64,000 bases of DNA from Trileptium ribeirensis (Eukaryota > Nematoda > Enoplea > Enoplida > Thoracostomopsidae), in assembly GCA_030248225.1 (NCBI GenBank), contig JASANE010003436.1, positions 1-64,000 of the forward strand, written 5' to 3'. Positions within the stretch are counted from its first letter, which is position 1, and each line of letters starts with the position of its first letter. A program made the position numbers and the translations under genes. The notes under the pieces are model-generated. The model ran no database searches and had not been told where the DNA came from. It was given only the letters and a program-made list of their open reading frames with translations. This document shows, one piece after another, positions 11,421-22,970 of the stretch.

Positions 11421-12469
11421 ACATTACATGGCAATAAGAAAACATTACATTGTCATTTGCCAACAAATGCAGATCTACTTTGTTATAATGTCCTTGTAAT
11501 AAGAAACTGCAAATATGGCTTATTTGTTGGAATCATAATTAATCAAGCCCTTGTTTGTAATAAAATATTGCAAAGCCTTTTTCATTGTTTTTAGCATCTT
11601 ATTTGTTCTTGAATATATGACATTTGATAGATCTTATAACAAGCCGGCTAGTGGGATTTTTAATATTTAAATAAGCGGTACTAATAGAGTTTTTAATTAA
11701 AGCAAAGATATAAATGTAAATTTTATGTATTCTTTAAACTCTTCTTTGTAAAATCGCCCACCTGCGTAATAGTATTTAATTAATATTTGATTTATATAAG
11801 GTAATTATATTCGCTAATTAATGAAGATTCAGCCGTTGAATTTGAAACATGTTTTCCATATGATTTTAACAACTTACCGCTGTCCCAGTTTAAATATAAA
11901 TATTCGTACAAGTCCAGCTTTAAAGCGATAGATTTAGCATTTCTGTATTGCGTTAACAAAATTGTAGAATGCTCAGTGTATTGCTGTCTTTGTCAGTGTA
12001 TTTTAGCATGCCAAATTGTATTACCAGTAGTGTTTACAAAATAAATTACACTCAAAAAGTATAAAAGAATTTATTTCTGTAAACGGATCACAGTCCTCAA
12101 TGCTCTATTAATTGACTGTATTTAAGCAATATTAGTACACGCTAACAAGCATGTAATAAGTAGCAAACATGTGCGTATAATATTTTATTGAAAATGTGAA
12201 ATCGCAACGTTATAGGTGCATTATTTTCTGTGTTTGCTACGCTTGAGTCCAGTACCAATAAACAGTACAAAACTGCTATCATAAATCTGCCTATAGCCAT
12301 ATGCTATACATTTACACGGCGAACTAGATTTGTTTCAACGAAAGCATTCTGATTCTGAGTCCATACCAACAACAAAAAGAACGATGTCTTTTTTGTCGCA
12401 ACTGTGGAGAATGTTTTAGCGTTTGATTTAATTACATAATTACATACACAAATAAGTGTCAAAGGTCTG
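11421..12469. other. AT-rich spacer, nothing recognised
   Basis: A weak inverted repeat, CCAACAAAT near 11459 and ATTTGTTGG near 11523, is the only structure noted. Confidence 0.45.
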
Positions 12470-12660
12470 TCGGTGCAGGCAGGGCACAAGGAAGAAGTTA
12501 CGGAGAAGGGAGGACGGGTGAGCGAGTAGGATAAAGTTTTTTAATATTTAAGAACTAATTTCTTCTCTAGTTTTGTTAAAATTTCCTCTTGTTTTTGTTA
12601 TATTTCTTCAGTTTTTGCTAAATTTTTTCCCCATTTTTGCGGAATTTTCCGTAAATTTAA
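12470..12660 (-). repeat. Composite C-rich/A-rich repeat, copy N (reverse orientation)
   Basis: A G-rich block (about 12484-12530) is followed by four units of about 22 bp of the form AGTTTTTGCTAAATTTTTCC (about 12568-12655). This is the reverse-strand version of the A-rich arrays in copies A, C, D, I and K. Confidence 0.6.
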
Positions 12661-14349
12661 CCCTATGATTTCTCTGCTAAATGTCAATAATTAATTTTTG
12701 TGTGGTGGGTAGTAGAAAACACACATTTTGCTTACATATTAAAGTAGAAACCGTGTAAAATTCCTAGTCGCTAAAATGTGGCAATAAATGCCATATAACA
12801 CAACGATAATCTTAGACGTGTATTTTTACATTAAAAAATTAATTGGTGCATTCATAATTAGAGATATTTTTTACAGTAGTTATATTTTCGTTTATTTTTT
12901 GTGAAAAAATTTTTTTATCATTGCGTTGTGTTAAAAACCCATCGTTATCGAATATCAACTTATTTATATTTCTATGCTAGAAAAGTAACTAGATGAAATT
13001 TAAGCTTAAATAAACAAGCATGTGCCCTATAACAATTGAGACGGTAAAAATTGTAAAACTGCAGTAATAAGCAACTTGATATGGAAGATTTGACATGACT
13101 TTGCAGATATACCGCCAAGGACTAAGGGCGACACAATGAAAACATAATATACTCGAAAGAAGCTCATCTTTTTAGACAATTCTTTTTTAACTGACGCTGG
13201 TGGCAACGATTAGGATTACAAAATATAAATTACTTGTAGTAACTAGGCACTTATATGAAAACCCAAGAAATATGGCACTTAGTTAAACCATTCTCATGAA
13301 TCGCCGACGGCTGAATGTAACGAAAACTTTACAGTCCTAGGTTGGATTTTCACTGAGCACGAAATTACAATTGGCTGATAGGGCAATACATGTTTGCTGT
13401 TAGATGACACCTATTGACAAAAGTATTGCAAATTAAAAATCCTGGATACACCTGTACCGCGGGCCTTCTCGCTCTAAAAGTCAAGAATCGTAATAATGAC
13501 TGCTTTTACATATATAGTAGTTGCGCCTGGCTTTCAAGGGAATCTCATAGAGGCTGAAAACGATTGCACAGGAACATGGCTCCGCGTTTTTCACGGTTTC
13601 AGTTATTCTACTATTGTCTCACATAAAAACAAGAATAGTTTGGCTTCCAAATATCGTTGTCCTGATTAATTGCTGCAAAAAACGAAATTTCTGCAAATTT
13701 TTAACAATTCACTATCTGCTAACTTTAATTTCAAAAATGAAAGTAAAGTATTCCAGGAATTACAATGATATACCGCGAATGATGCACACACAGCAGCCGA
13801 GATAAAGTACCTGCTAAAACAATTTAATTAAGTTCCAAGGAGCTAGTCGAGGCTGTATTGGATAATAAAGAACGTAGAGAAGCCATATAATAGCACAAGC
13901 TGAGGTAAAGTTGTATTTTAATAATTTTAAAATAAGCCCTTGTGCTAATTTAATTATTAATTAGTATATATGTTACTTTGAAGAACATTTAGCCAGATGC
14001 TTCGCTCGAACAGTTCCATTGTCAAATCTTTCCACAACCAAATGCGCTCCTAAATTTTGTGCGATGCTACATCGTGTGAAAGACAATCAGATGCGATAAT
14101 ACAATAGGTGTTAAGGACTGAACTATGAACAATTTTAAAGAGCGATCGCTGTTCTTCTATGTTATGTTAGTAGGTGAGCTTTTCGCCGACGTATTACCCT
14201 TTGCTGATCATTAGTACTACACCGAAGCAATATATAAGCCAAGGTATAGCTAGAAACTACAAATTGTCGTGATTTCAATATAAAATTTCCGTTTTCCATC
14301 ATATGAACTGGTGGAGACATATATAAATCATGGCTGCGGACAGTGGTAA
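12661..14349. other. AT-rich spacer, nothing recognised
   Basis: Short open frames only; none with recognisable motifs or splice context. Confidence 0.5.
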
Positions 14350-14640
14350 GATACACCCACCGCGAAAACCACCGTCAAGGCAAATACACCCCTCCTAAAG
14401 GCCCTCCGACCACTACACCCCGTCCCACGCCAGAGGCGCTCATAAAATCGTGGGTGAAATTGTCAAAATAATTAGAAACAAATTTGGAAAATTGGGAAAA
14501 TTATAGTAAAATTGGGAAATAATTTGAGTTCTTGCAGATTTCTAATATTCCTACCAGCCTATCCCAACCCCCAAGGACCTGCCACCCACTACTCACCGAG
14601 AATTCATCAGGTAAAGGGTTTTGGACCTTAAGCCACCAAC
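14350..14640 (+). repeat. Composite C-rich/A-rich repeat, copy D
   Basis: Two C-rich blocks (about 14353-14450 and 14550-14600) flank an A-rich quasi-periodic stretch (GTGAAATTGTCAAAATAATT, AAATTTGGAAAATTGGGAAA). Confidence 0.6.
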
Positions 14641-16328
14641 GAATCACGGTATAATTTAGATTTTGAAATATACACAGAAACATACTTTGGTATCGCAAAC
14701 TTTAATGTTACAGTTAATAGTTCTTCTAATTCTATTATAACTATTATATGGAAATCTAACACTATGTCGAATTTCTATATTGATCTATATTTTAGCAAAT
14801 CAAGCCAGGAAGCGCTAAAAATGGGACCCTATAAAAGGATTACGAGGGGTACGCGCAAACTATTGTAGCGTTATTTAGAAATACTGTTTCTTGGTTGTTC
14901 AAAAATTATTGAAGGCGAGCAAACAGCACGTACAAACGCACATCATACGACAAACTTAGTTAATACTGCATTTCGCAATGTGCACTGTTAGCCTTAGCAA
15001 TCTCGTGGATTATACACTTAACGATTAAAAGATTAATGTATACGTCGAATTATATAGGCACGTGTGTGAATATTTTGGCAAAACTGTGTATTTAATCTTA
15101 AAATAATGTAAAACTCATGGCGACATTTTCTTTGTTTGAATTTTAAGAAATGAATTGCGATGTTTAGTAATAAGTAGCACAAAATGCTGTAATAATTGCA
15201 TTTATTTCGATTGTCAACTGTGTTACAGTTAACTTTATTGGCAATATGACCAATCGTCGAATCCCAGTGGAGGATTGAACTTTCCTAAGGTCTTCGACAA
15301 ACCAAACCTAATTTAGCCCTCAACGCTCACGGAACAACTAAACAATTTCGTTGTGCTGTCGGTAGTATTGACTGCGCCAAAAAAACTGGCGTAGTGTAAC
15401 GAAGAAAACACAAGACAAACCTTCTTTTGGTTAGCAAACGAGTTGCGACCAAGTTAATTTAATTAATAACTTCCATTAAACTAGTTTTTTCTACTACACA
15501 TTTAAAAGATATGGATTTCCGGATTGGAGCCATGGTAATATCGTGACACAATTGATCGACAAGCACAAACAACACCAACTGGTAGAATTTCGAATGTCTG
15601 TGTACGACAAACAAAAATGCAGACCCTGATGTTTTATTTTGAAGTGGAAAAACTGTGTCTCTACTAAGACTTCATAGGTCTCGTGTCGCTCAGATTCTGG
15701 TCACGCACCAATATTTTGTTTCCTATTCTGTGAGTGATTACATACAAAATAAAAAGCCTGGAACGGTGCTGATAACTATGTATGCATAGAATGTTGTCAA
15801 TACAATATCCAATATCTTAACTTATTCAGCATATTGTGGTGCATGCGAGACTTTACATTTACTCAATTGCACTTCTTTGTGACGCGTCCGTGTCAGATTT
15901 ATTACATATATCTGTCGCATCATACATTACAACGTGTACAGGTTTTTTCGAAATGTTCCTCGCACTCTTTGTTTTGATTCCGCATCAATGTTTTACTAAT
16001 TCAAACATATATATAAGAAGGGGTTGGACTGGGAACTGGAAATTAGTGCTACACACGGGTTTATATTCACATATAAAATGTATAAACCGGTAGGAAGCTA
16101 TGAGAACCAAGAATTGATGACATTTTAAATATATATGATGTTGTTAGTTTCCAAACAGCAAAAATATTTGCTTGCTATCAGTAGCGCACTTTGAGGTATT
16201 TGAAATCGGGATTCTATAATCAACATGCTATAAAAATTACTTTGAATGCGTGTCATAGTAAAAAAGGGATAATGTTGAATTCAACAGCGAGAAACAAATA
16301 ATTTATATAATAGAGAAGGGTAAAATAT
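14641..16328. other. AT-rich spacer, nothing recognised
   Basis: No supportable gene; the 85-codon frame at 15836 has no recognisable motif. Confidence 0.5.
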
Positions 16329-16920
16329 TGTAGCGGGGTGCGCGGAGTGCCCGATCTCTATTGCAGGAGCCTTCCCCAACGTAGTTCCCGAGATATCCCC
16401 CTTTCCTTGGTACGGGACTAAAGGCGGATGAGAGCTCAGTACAAAAGAGATCGCCCTCCTCTAGCTCTAGTGTTCAGGGTAGAGCTCCCGCGCGAATACG
16501 GCCTACGTGCCTAGTGGTAAGACAGAGGTCCCCCCAGGTGTGGTGGCCCGTTAACTCAAATAAGAGGAAATGGGTCACCCTTATACACCTCGTGTCCGAG
16601 CTATCAGGCCAGCAAGCCCACTTAACCATTGATAGCAGTTGGACCTGGTTCCAACACCGTCCTTCATTGTATATTGTAGTCGTAGTCCACCGTACGCTGC
16701 AGAAAAAACCGGTCGTCATCATGGGTAGTTTTAGTTAGCACGAGGGATTTGGAATTTCGACTACGCCAGGACCTTGCCCGACGACGGCGCCACGGTGGCC
16801 GACCCCTTCACTATACTGCAGCACGGTGATGTACACAACGATAAAGCCACGTCCTACCATTCATCCGTCCTGGCAGAACCTAAAGTTTTAGCATTGATCT
16901 ACTAAATCTAGTCGGGATGG
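16329..16920. other. GC-rich island of unknown origin
   Basis: About 590 bp of markedly higher GC than its flanks, open in frames on both strands. It does not match the C-rich composite modules: it lacks long C runs, the ATATAT terminus and an A-rich array. It may be a fragment of a retroelement, a foreign insertion, or exons of an unrecognised gene. It lies downstream of the tentative minus-strand gene that starts at 17878. Confidence 0.4.
16735..16905 (+). CDS. Open frame in the GC-rich island, possible exon fragment
   Basis: Fifty-six sense codons between two stops, with no ATG start. Third positions are strongly G/C, unlike the rest of the window. The reading includes DYARTLPDDGATVADP and FTILQHGDVHND. 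The HGDVHND string loosely recalls the HGD box of aminoglycoside-phosphotransferase/EcKL-like kinases. It lacks the expected Asn spacing and every other motif, so I give no function. High GC alone may explain the open frame. Confidence 0.2.
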   Translation, partial: LARGIWNFDYARTLPDDGATVADPFTILQHGDVHNDKATSYHSSVLAEPKVLALIY

Positions 16921-17356
16921 AAATTTTCGTTGGTTTTGTTTGTTTTTACTCGACGTGGAATTTAAAGTAAGAATAGAACTACACAGTTTATTGTCTCGAT
17001 AGCATAACACACAGACTAGTGGGTACAATCAACAAAATACCCCAATGGATTACTAAAGCATGACAAGAACGAAATAATCAACATAAATGCAACAAAAGCA
17101 TGACAAAACTAGGTACAATTTACGAAAATAATGTTACAACTAGCGAGATGGCATGATTTGGAAGTATTTTATCGCCCGCCAATTAGTTTATAAAGATAAC
17201 GGGGCAACGCCAGTGATTGAATATTGACTTCGAAAACGTGCTAGGTCCTATACCAGCTATCGAAAGATTAGATTCTTGCATGTTTTGTCGTGGCGGTTCA
17301 CGGCCTCTTTCTTGGCTCCTCAGGCGCTAAAGTTATGTGCTATTTCGACAATCGTG

Positions 17357-17490
17357 TCACATAGAAGTATGAATGTTGCCATGTGCTGTTGGGTGCATTG
17401 TTGCAAGTCTCTGACCGATGCTACGCGGAGCAGACGCACTTTTGCATGATATAGAATTTGCCAATCGCAGCCAAAACGTGAGATCATAAA
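17357..17490 (-). CDS. Tentative exon 2 of the minus-strand gene starting at 17878
   Basis: If the donor at 17533 is joined to the acceptor CTTATTTTTCACTTATAG (ending at 17491), the frame stays open for 43 further codons after the split codon and ends at TGA 17359-17357. The full product would be 106 residues. The new part begins VYDLTFWLRLANS and is rich in Ser and Ala, with no domain I recognise. The intron would be 43 nt, near the lower limit for animals. An open run of this length is not improbable by chance, so the exon rests mainly on the acceptor. Confidence 0.3.
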
Positions 17491-17533
17491 CTATAAGTGA
17501 AAAATAAGAACGCTTACTCGTAATACGACTCAC

Positions 17534-17720
17534 CATAGTAAAGACAGTTTCGCACGCTGAACCAGACGCCCAGAAAATATTGAAACATAATGACGAAACG
17601 CCCGCACGGTCCTATGTCCGCGCTGGACACAGGGCCGGGCTCAGTACGGCCTGGTTCTGTTAGATCAAAAAAACGGCAGATCGACTGAACTATCGCTTGC
17701 CCGTTGCTAACGAGAAGCAT
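17534..17720 (-). CDS. Tentative first coding exon, membrane-protein-like
   Basis: The ATG at 17720 is the first ATG downstream of the TATA/initiator pair, and the frame is open for 62 codons to a strong donor, TATG/GTGAGT, at 17534/17533 (phase 1). The peptide starts MLLVSNGQAI. After a Pro/Gly-rich stretch (DLTEPGRTEPGP) comes SADIGPCGRF and a hydrophobic segment (VIMFQYFLGVWF). The G-x-x-G-R-F spacing before a hydrophobic helix loosely recalls the first TM helix of SLC22-type organic ion transporters. That is a hint only, since no later SLC22 motif was found. Without splicing the frame ends after 13 more residues. A retroelement LTR promoter is an alternative for the upstream signals. Confidence 0.4.
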
Positions 17721-17875
17721 AAATTCAAACAAGCTACACTCCAAAGTGCTTACAGCAGTACACGTTGTTCTCAGTATGGTAGCAAACCGTCACGTTGTCT
17801 GTAGAAGAAACAGCGAAAAGACAAAACTGAACAGTGAAAACGAAAGCAGTTGGACTCTAAGGAACCTGAAACCGC

Positions 17876-17880
17876 ACTGA
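17876..17880 (-). promoter_or_regulatory. Initiator TCAGT (putative transcription start A at 17878)
   Basis: TCAGT matches the TCAKT core initiator and lies 33 nt downstream of the first T of the TATA box. Confidence 0.45.
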
Positions 17881-17901
17881 GCCCTCGCTCGATGAGTATG
17901 T

Positions 17902-17911
17902 CCTTTTTATA
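17902..17911 (-). promoter_or_regulatory. TATA box
   Basis: TATAAAAAGG on the minus strand at about -33 to -24 relative to the TCAGT initiator. It is followed by an ATG-free leader of about 157 nt before the first ATG. Confidence 0.5.
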
Positions 17912-17925
17912 CTCGCACAACCAAG

Positions 17926-18357
17926 CTTATCGGTAATCACAAAGATAATACGAACAGGAAGTACAAATATTTATGTAACAAAAGATAAGTCCAATCATAA
18001 ATACATAAATAAACGGATGCTCTAATCTTTAGTACTTATAGTTGTGGATGGTTTTCGTAAAAATTTATGGCCTTTTGAGAGGTTGTTAGCGTAAAATTCA
18101 CAGCTACTGATAAGCTACTTGATGTTCCGCTTAAAACAGATAACTTTTAATTTGCACGAGGTAAACCCATATTAATGGTCAACAAAGTGATAACTAGAGG
18201 CGGCGTTGGTCCGCAGTTAGCTTCACTTATCAGACAAACAGGAAATAAATAGTATAGATTCGAAAACAAGCAAACAATAACAAAACAGCATGATAACAGC
18301 GCCAGTACCGGCATTATAACAAACAATAGATAAGCAGGACTCGCAGTATAACGATAA
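17926..18357. promoter_or_regulatory. Homotypic GATA-site cluster
   Basis: Ten GATAA cores lie in 432 bp immediately upstream of the TATA box. Eight are WGATAA: 17943, 17983, 18108, 18138, 18188, 18226 (reverse), 18291 and 18328. Two are CGATAA: 17926 (reverse) and 18352. A hand estimate from base composition gives one or two WGATAR sites in such a span. Dense WGATAR sites next to a promoter are typical of gut- or blood-type GATA-factor targets. Confidence 0.45.
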
Positions 18358-18979
18358 CGAGATTGCAATGTCGCACGACTATACTACAACGAGAATAATC
18401 CCAGGTGTGTTTTTTTGCAATAAAACAGAGGAATGGAACACATGCCAGAAAAGATCTTGTAGGGCCCCTAACTATTGCAAACCAGATGTTCCAAGGGCCA
18501 AATTTCATGCATATACCATTGTAAATGTGACGACACAGAGCAAGGGTACACAATGTATTGAGAATACGTGCCAATCAATAGGAGTGTGATATCGCCTTAG
18601 ATACGAAGGCTCGGTTTCAAATCCTTGTAACGCCCTCTTTTGACGCTCAATGTTAGCCTGGTTCGTTGAGAGTTGTTAAACGTGGTGGTTGGGAGGGGAG
18701 AGTTTTTGTCACAAACTCGCTCCCTCACAATATATATTGGAAAGTTAATAAACAAAAATTGATAATATTTTACCAGAAGTTTTAACCCTAGGGCACCTAC
18801 AAAGAGGGTTCTGTACCCTTGGTTGTGTAATTTAGGGAGAAGCAACTCCGCCATAGCCACCGGGATCTGTGCCTATTTTTACTGCACAATATTATATGAA
18901 GATTTTTGGAAGATTGTAGTAGCAGTGAACTCGTGGACGGCATAAGAACAATTCGTTCTATGTCGGTCATATGTTTTTG
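18358..18979. other. Spacer, nothing recognised
   Basis: A weakly G-rich patch at about 18685-18700 may be a fragment of the composite repeat. No gene was seen. Confidence 0.4.
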
Positions 18980-19471
18980 TTATTCAGGTATATTACAAAT
19001 GCACACACTATTTTTCACATCAATATAGGCTCTCATAGTATATACATCACAAAAGCTTGTAAAACCAATGGTTATATTTCTAGACTCAGCAGGGATAAGA
19101 GTAAGAAATAAAATTAACACAATTCTGCCCAACAGCTGTAAAAATTGGGTTTCGGAAACCGTGATAGTTTTCCGTTCTCCACAAAGGCTGAACAAGCCTA
19201 AGTTTTCGTATCGAGCAACGTTCCTCCTGAACTTAGAGAAAGGTATTATAACCATTGACCACATGCTGATGATAACTTTCAAACCCACGTATATACAAAT
19301 TAATTTTGCGAAGGGCCAACCTTTCATAGTGCAGCATATAAGTACCTGGACAGCATTATGCCTTTGTACACCAATAATACAAGGTAGACCAATAAAGTAA
19401 ACAACATACATTACTAATCTGTGTCTGAAGATGCGGTCAGAAACGCAATAAAACACACGACGTTCTAAACA
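18980..19471 (-). CDS. Unidentified hydrophobic open frame
   Basis: About 163 codons without a stop. There is no ATG at the 5' end, so if real it is an internal exon or a relic. It contains several hydrophobic stretches (LVMYVVYFIGLPCIIGV, LICIYVGLKVIISMWSM, LLGRIVLILFLTLIP) separated by basic loops, as in a multi-pass membrane protein. I recognise no family. The opposite strand is also open for 110 codons (19068-19400), which weakens the coding case. Confidence 0.22.
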   Translation of the reverse strand, partial: CLERRVFYCVSDRIFRHRLVMYVVYFIGLPCIIGVQRHNAVQVLICCTMKGWPFAKLICIYVGLKVIISMWSMVIIPFSKFRRNVARYENLGLFSLCGERKTITVSETQFLQLLGRIVLILFLTLIPAESRNITIGFTSFCDVYTMRAYIDVKNSVCICNIPE

Positions 19472-20673
19472 TTATTTAAATGTAGAACTTTTCTGCAAGA
19501 TTATATTTTTGTCTGTATTCCCACGTCCTCGTGTGACTGTTTCAAATATGTTCTTTATACTTTGTTTACTGTGTAAAATAAGTTGATATTTGAACTAAAA
19601 CTGTCTCTTTTTCCTTTAGTCTAAAAATGTCAAAGAATGATTAGGTCAACCCACGAGAGTCGAAAACAAGACTACGCAAAAATGGCAACGCATGGTGCAA
19701 TATGCGCTTGAAAATCGATGATAAATCTATATTTTTGGTAAATTTAAACGATTTCACCGGCACATTTTGTCCGGTTATGTTGCATTATGCTTGTAACAGC
19801 GTTCTAAATTTAAACATCGCAATTTACGCACGTTGGACCATGTTCTTTCGAAAAAATATGTCAATAACCGCTTCATTTGGAAATTTTTTAATAGCTTTGC
19901 ATACTGAATTAGGGCACGACAATCTGTCTTTGATAGCTATTAGGTGAAGCTAAGTTGATCACTTAGTCAGATTTGCTATGCACTTACATATAAAATAAAC
20001 AATGCCTATACTTATATAATCATCGGCAGAGCAAAAATTGTTTCAAAATTTTGACAGACAATTTGAACGTAGACATTAATATTTGGACAACATTTCAATT
20101 CAAAATCTAAATAATTTTGTCGCTTCCGATGTAAGTAACTACTAATAATGTTATTTCATTGTTCATTCAAAGTTCATGCTATTTCGCACCAAATATTGAG
20201 CAAACCGCGGTTGCACTAGTGAAATTTAAGTTATGAACTAAAGGGTTAATCGAGAGATATTTAGATACATACTTGGACATAATAAACCTAGCTTTGACAG
20301 ATTCAACAAATTCTTAGCTGTGAGTATTCCACAATATATTAAACAACGTTTTACAGTATGCGGGAGTTTGTCACACATGCAACAATTTGTATCACTAGAT
20401 ATATAATCAAATTATAAAATAAACTTCTCTGTTTTCCAGCTATGAAACCGACGCAAATTTGTTAATATTGTAGCAAAATTTATGTAAATGTCAACAAGCT
20501 TTTTACAAAATAACCTGCTGTCATGATCGTCATTGCTTGAGGCAACCTAGTATTGAATCAATTAGTTAGTTTTGCACAAAATAAACTCGTTTGATGTTTG
20601 TGTAGGCAGATATCGGAAATACAACTTCTAAAGTAAATTAATCATCTTGTTATGTCAACAGTAAATAACGATT
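19472..20673. other. AT-rich spacer, nothing recognised
   Basis: The 81-codon ATG frame at 19702 has no motif I know. AAAGGGTTAATCGAG near 20240 resembles the end of the MITE at 41847, but no partner repeat was found. Confidence 0.45.
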
Positions 20674-20748
20674 ATGCGCAATCTAAACTTAAGGCCGATG
20701 CGAAATCCAGGATGGTCGGAGGGAGGCACCTTAAGTTTAGTTGCGCAT
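20674..20748. repeat. Long near-perfect inverted repeat (20-bp stem, 34-nt loop)
   Basis: The left arm (20674-20694) contains CTAAACTTAAGG. The right arm (20729-20748) is its complement, CCTTAAGTTTAG, continuing TTGCGCAT to match ATGCGCAA. One extra T in the left arm is the only interruption. The size fits a small-RNA precursor or a foldback element. Confidence 0.7.
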
Positions 20749-20844
20749 TAATATTTAAAATATACGGTCACAAAATAAATATTTTGGAAAAATATATAGC
20801 AATTGACGCCGGTAGATATAACGTAATCATAACCATACTCGCTC

Positions 20845-21065
20845 ATAGGGGAATAGGGGTTTTACCCACTGAGGCTCCAAGCCCCACTCCCCGTGCCATG
20901 AGGGTCCGGCTAGCCCCACCCCCACCTTCCGATTGGTGGTCTTATGCCCCTGCAGGCACTGTAGACGGCAAACTAATACGTGGTTTTGTGGCGCCGAGGG
21001 CGCCCAGCCTCCTCGCTGATCGCCCCTACCACCCATAGAAGGTAGGCCGAAGGCCTGACCTTGGT
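20845..21065 (+). repeat. Composite C-rich/A-rich repeat, copy E
   Basis: A C-rich block with CCCCACTCCCC and CCCCACCCCC runs, ending near AAGGTAGGCCGAAGGCCTGACC. No adjacent A-rich array was found. Confidence 0.45.
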
Positions 21066-22203
21066 CCATGTATGATAACACAATTTCAATGAACATTTCT
21101 TTATGATCAGTGCTGTTCGACGCAGCATCATTGATAGGTGGCAGTGCGTTTGATTTTCTTACAAATTTTCATCAAATTAGTAAATGACAGCTGAAATCAA
21201 ATTCACTTGATAATGCATTTGCATCAAAATCTCGACAGGCCTTTTTATAAAACCAGTATTTTAAGTCAATATTTAACTTCTAACCCACTCATGTTATGTT
21301 TGAATGTATTTTCAATTTGAAATAAAAGAAGGTATTTGTTCGAAAGCTATATTATATAAATCACATTCCGCGCTTAATGAGACGCTTTTGTGTTTTACTG
21401 AAGTAAGTCAGGGTGGCATTACATTATCGATTGTGATATATTCCAGAGCCTTTTCTCATCTAGTTTCTTAAAAATGCACCAGTTACTAAGCGACAGCTAA
21501 CCAAGAACCATTCTGCCTCGGCGGGTTTAATTTAAACTTAAATTGTCTTGAGAGTACAGGAGCACAATGGCTAGATTCTGTTGATATCAGTCCTCAGACG
21601 GCGAATATTCGGATGAACTCGGGAAGAGTTGTAGAATTTTTTGGCATAACATGTAGTTTTGTCAATGATGATAATGATACACTGTGACGGCTCTATATAA
21701 CATTCATAATACATTTGAATCCGAACGGCATAGCTGATTACACTATACAATTCCTTTTCTTAGGACCGCATCAAATCTTATGTTGTGAACCGAAATGTGC
21801 AGAACACAGCTTGCATTGAATACATATATTTATATACAAGTGAAGTTTCGTAATGCTGAAAATATAAACGTAGTTTCGCCACGTCAATGGTCTATAAAAG
21901 ATGGCAGTTGAGTCAGTTTATGCCGGTCCGACCCGACACAATTAGCCAAGCTAACCTGACAATACTTCGTCAAACTTCAGGAAGCTGACATGCTCAGAAA
22001 TGGAAAACTATTATGTTATAAATGTGGTAACACATTTAAACGCAGAATGCATCACGACTTTGAAAAATATCAGTAAAATTTTATGCTGTAAGAATTGGCT
22101 AGATTGTCTAAATTTCAAAATACGGAAGAATTATTTCACAGCTTTAACATAGACGAAAAAAGGTCATCGTTTCTGTTAAAGACATAATGGGCTTCGATTC
22201 TGC
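21066..22203. other. AT-rich spacer, nothing recognised
   Basis: No supportable gene or repeat. Confidence 0.5.
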
Positions 22204-22237
22204 ACATGTGTTGGTATTTAACGGTACCAACACATGT
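22204..22237. repeat. Perfect 13-bp inverted repeat with 8-nt loop
   Basis: ACATGTGTTGGTA and TACCAACACATGT are exact complements separated by TTTAACGG. Confidence 0.85.
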
Positions 22238-22970
22238 TTAACCTGCCACCAAATTTCTTACACGGCACTTCCACGCTACATTTCTGAGAACCGCGAACTT
22301 CTCGATGCTTGCTTCTTGAATTTCAAAGATGCATCGTCAATTCTAGTCAACTTGATACGCTTGACTTAGCTCAGATTATATCCGTTGAATTGCAGAGGCG
22401 CCAACTCCAGTCGTATCGCAAATTATAGGTACGTGACAGAAAGTCGCACTTTCGGAAGATACTGTGGATAACAGTTTCAAAATCCTTTATTTGAAAAACC
22501 CATTGTCAATCCATTAACAATATATTCTATTTTAGGATCTACCAAAACATTCGAAGTTACAACGTCGCTTTTCATACAGTTTTCTGTCAGTCAGGTTTTT
22601 GGTAAGAGCGAACATACACCGTTTTTTCATGGCAGCTACATAAACATCACCAGTGTATTAAAGATATATGTTGAGTAGAAGGCAACTGCGTGCGTGTAAT
22701 GGCGAAATGGTTTAATTTTCCATACTTTAATGATTTTTTAAGAACCAGTAACATTTACTGCAAAGAAAAAGAATGTCGATTTCAAAAACATTTCATGTTT
22801 GCTTTATTGTGAGTATAATATTGCACCACAAAATTGTTTTGAGTATATGTATTTATCTTAAATAATTATCCATTACCAAACTGCATTAGAGCTAACATAA
22901 TGCTTTATAAATATATATATTTGAGCAAAGCATGATCTGAGACATTTAGGCTTTGATTTGGTCAAAATTT
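22238..22970. other. AT-rich spacer, nothing recognised
   Basis: No gene was seen between the hairpin and the satellite array. Confidence 0.5.

Noticed and set aside
10964..11434. 156-codon minus frame and overlapping frames in C-rich blocks
   Set aside because: They fall in the composite repeat, are open on several frames at once, and similar frames appear in other copies without sequence conservation.
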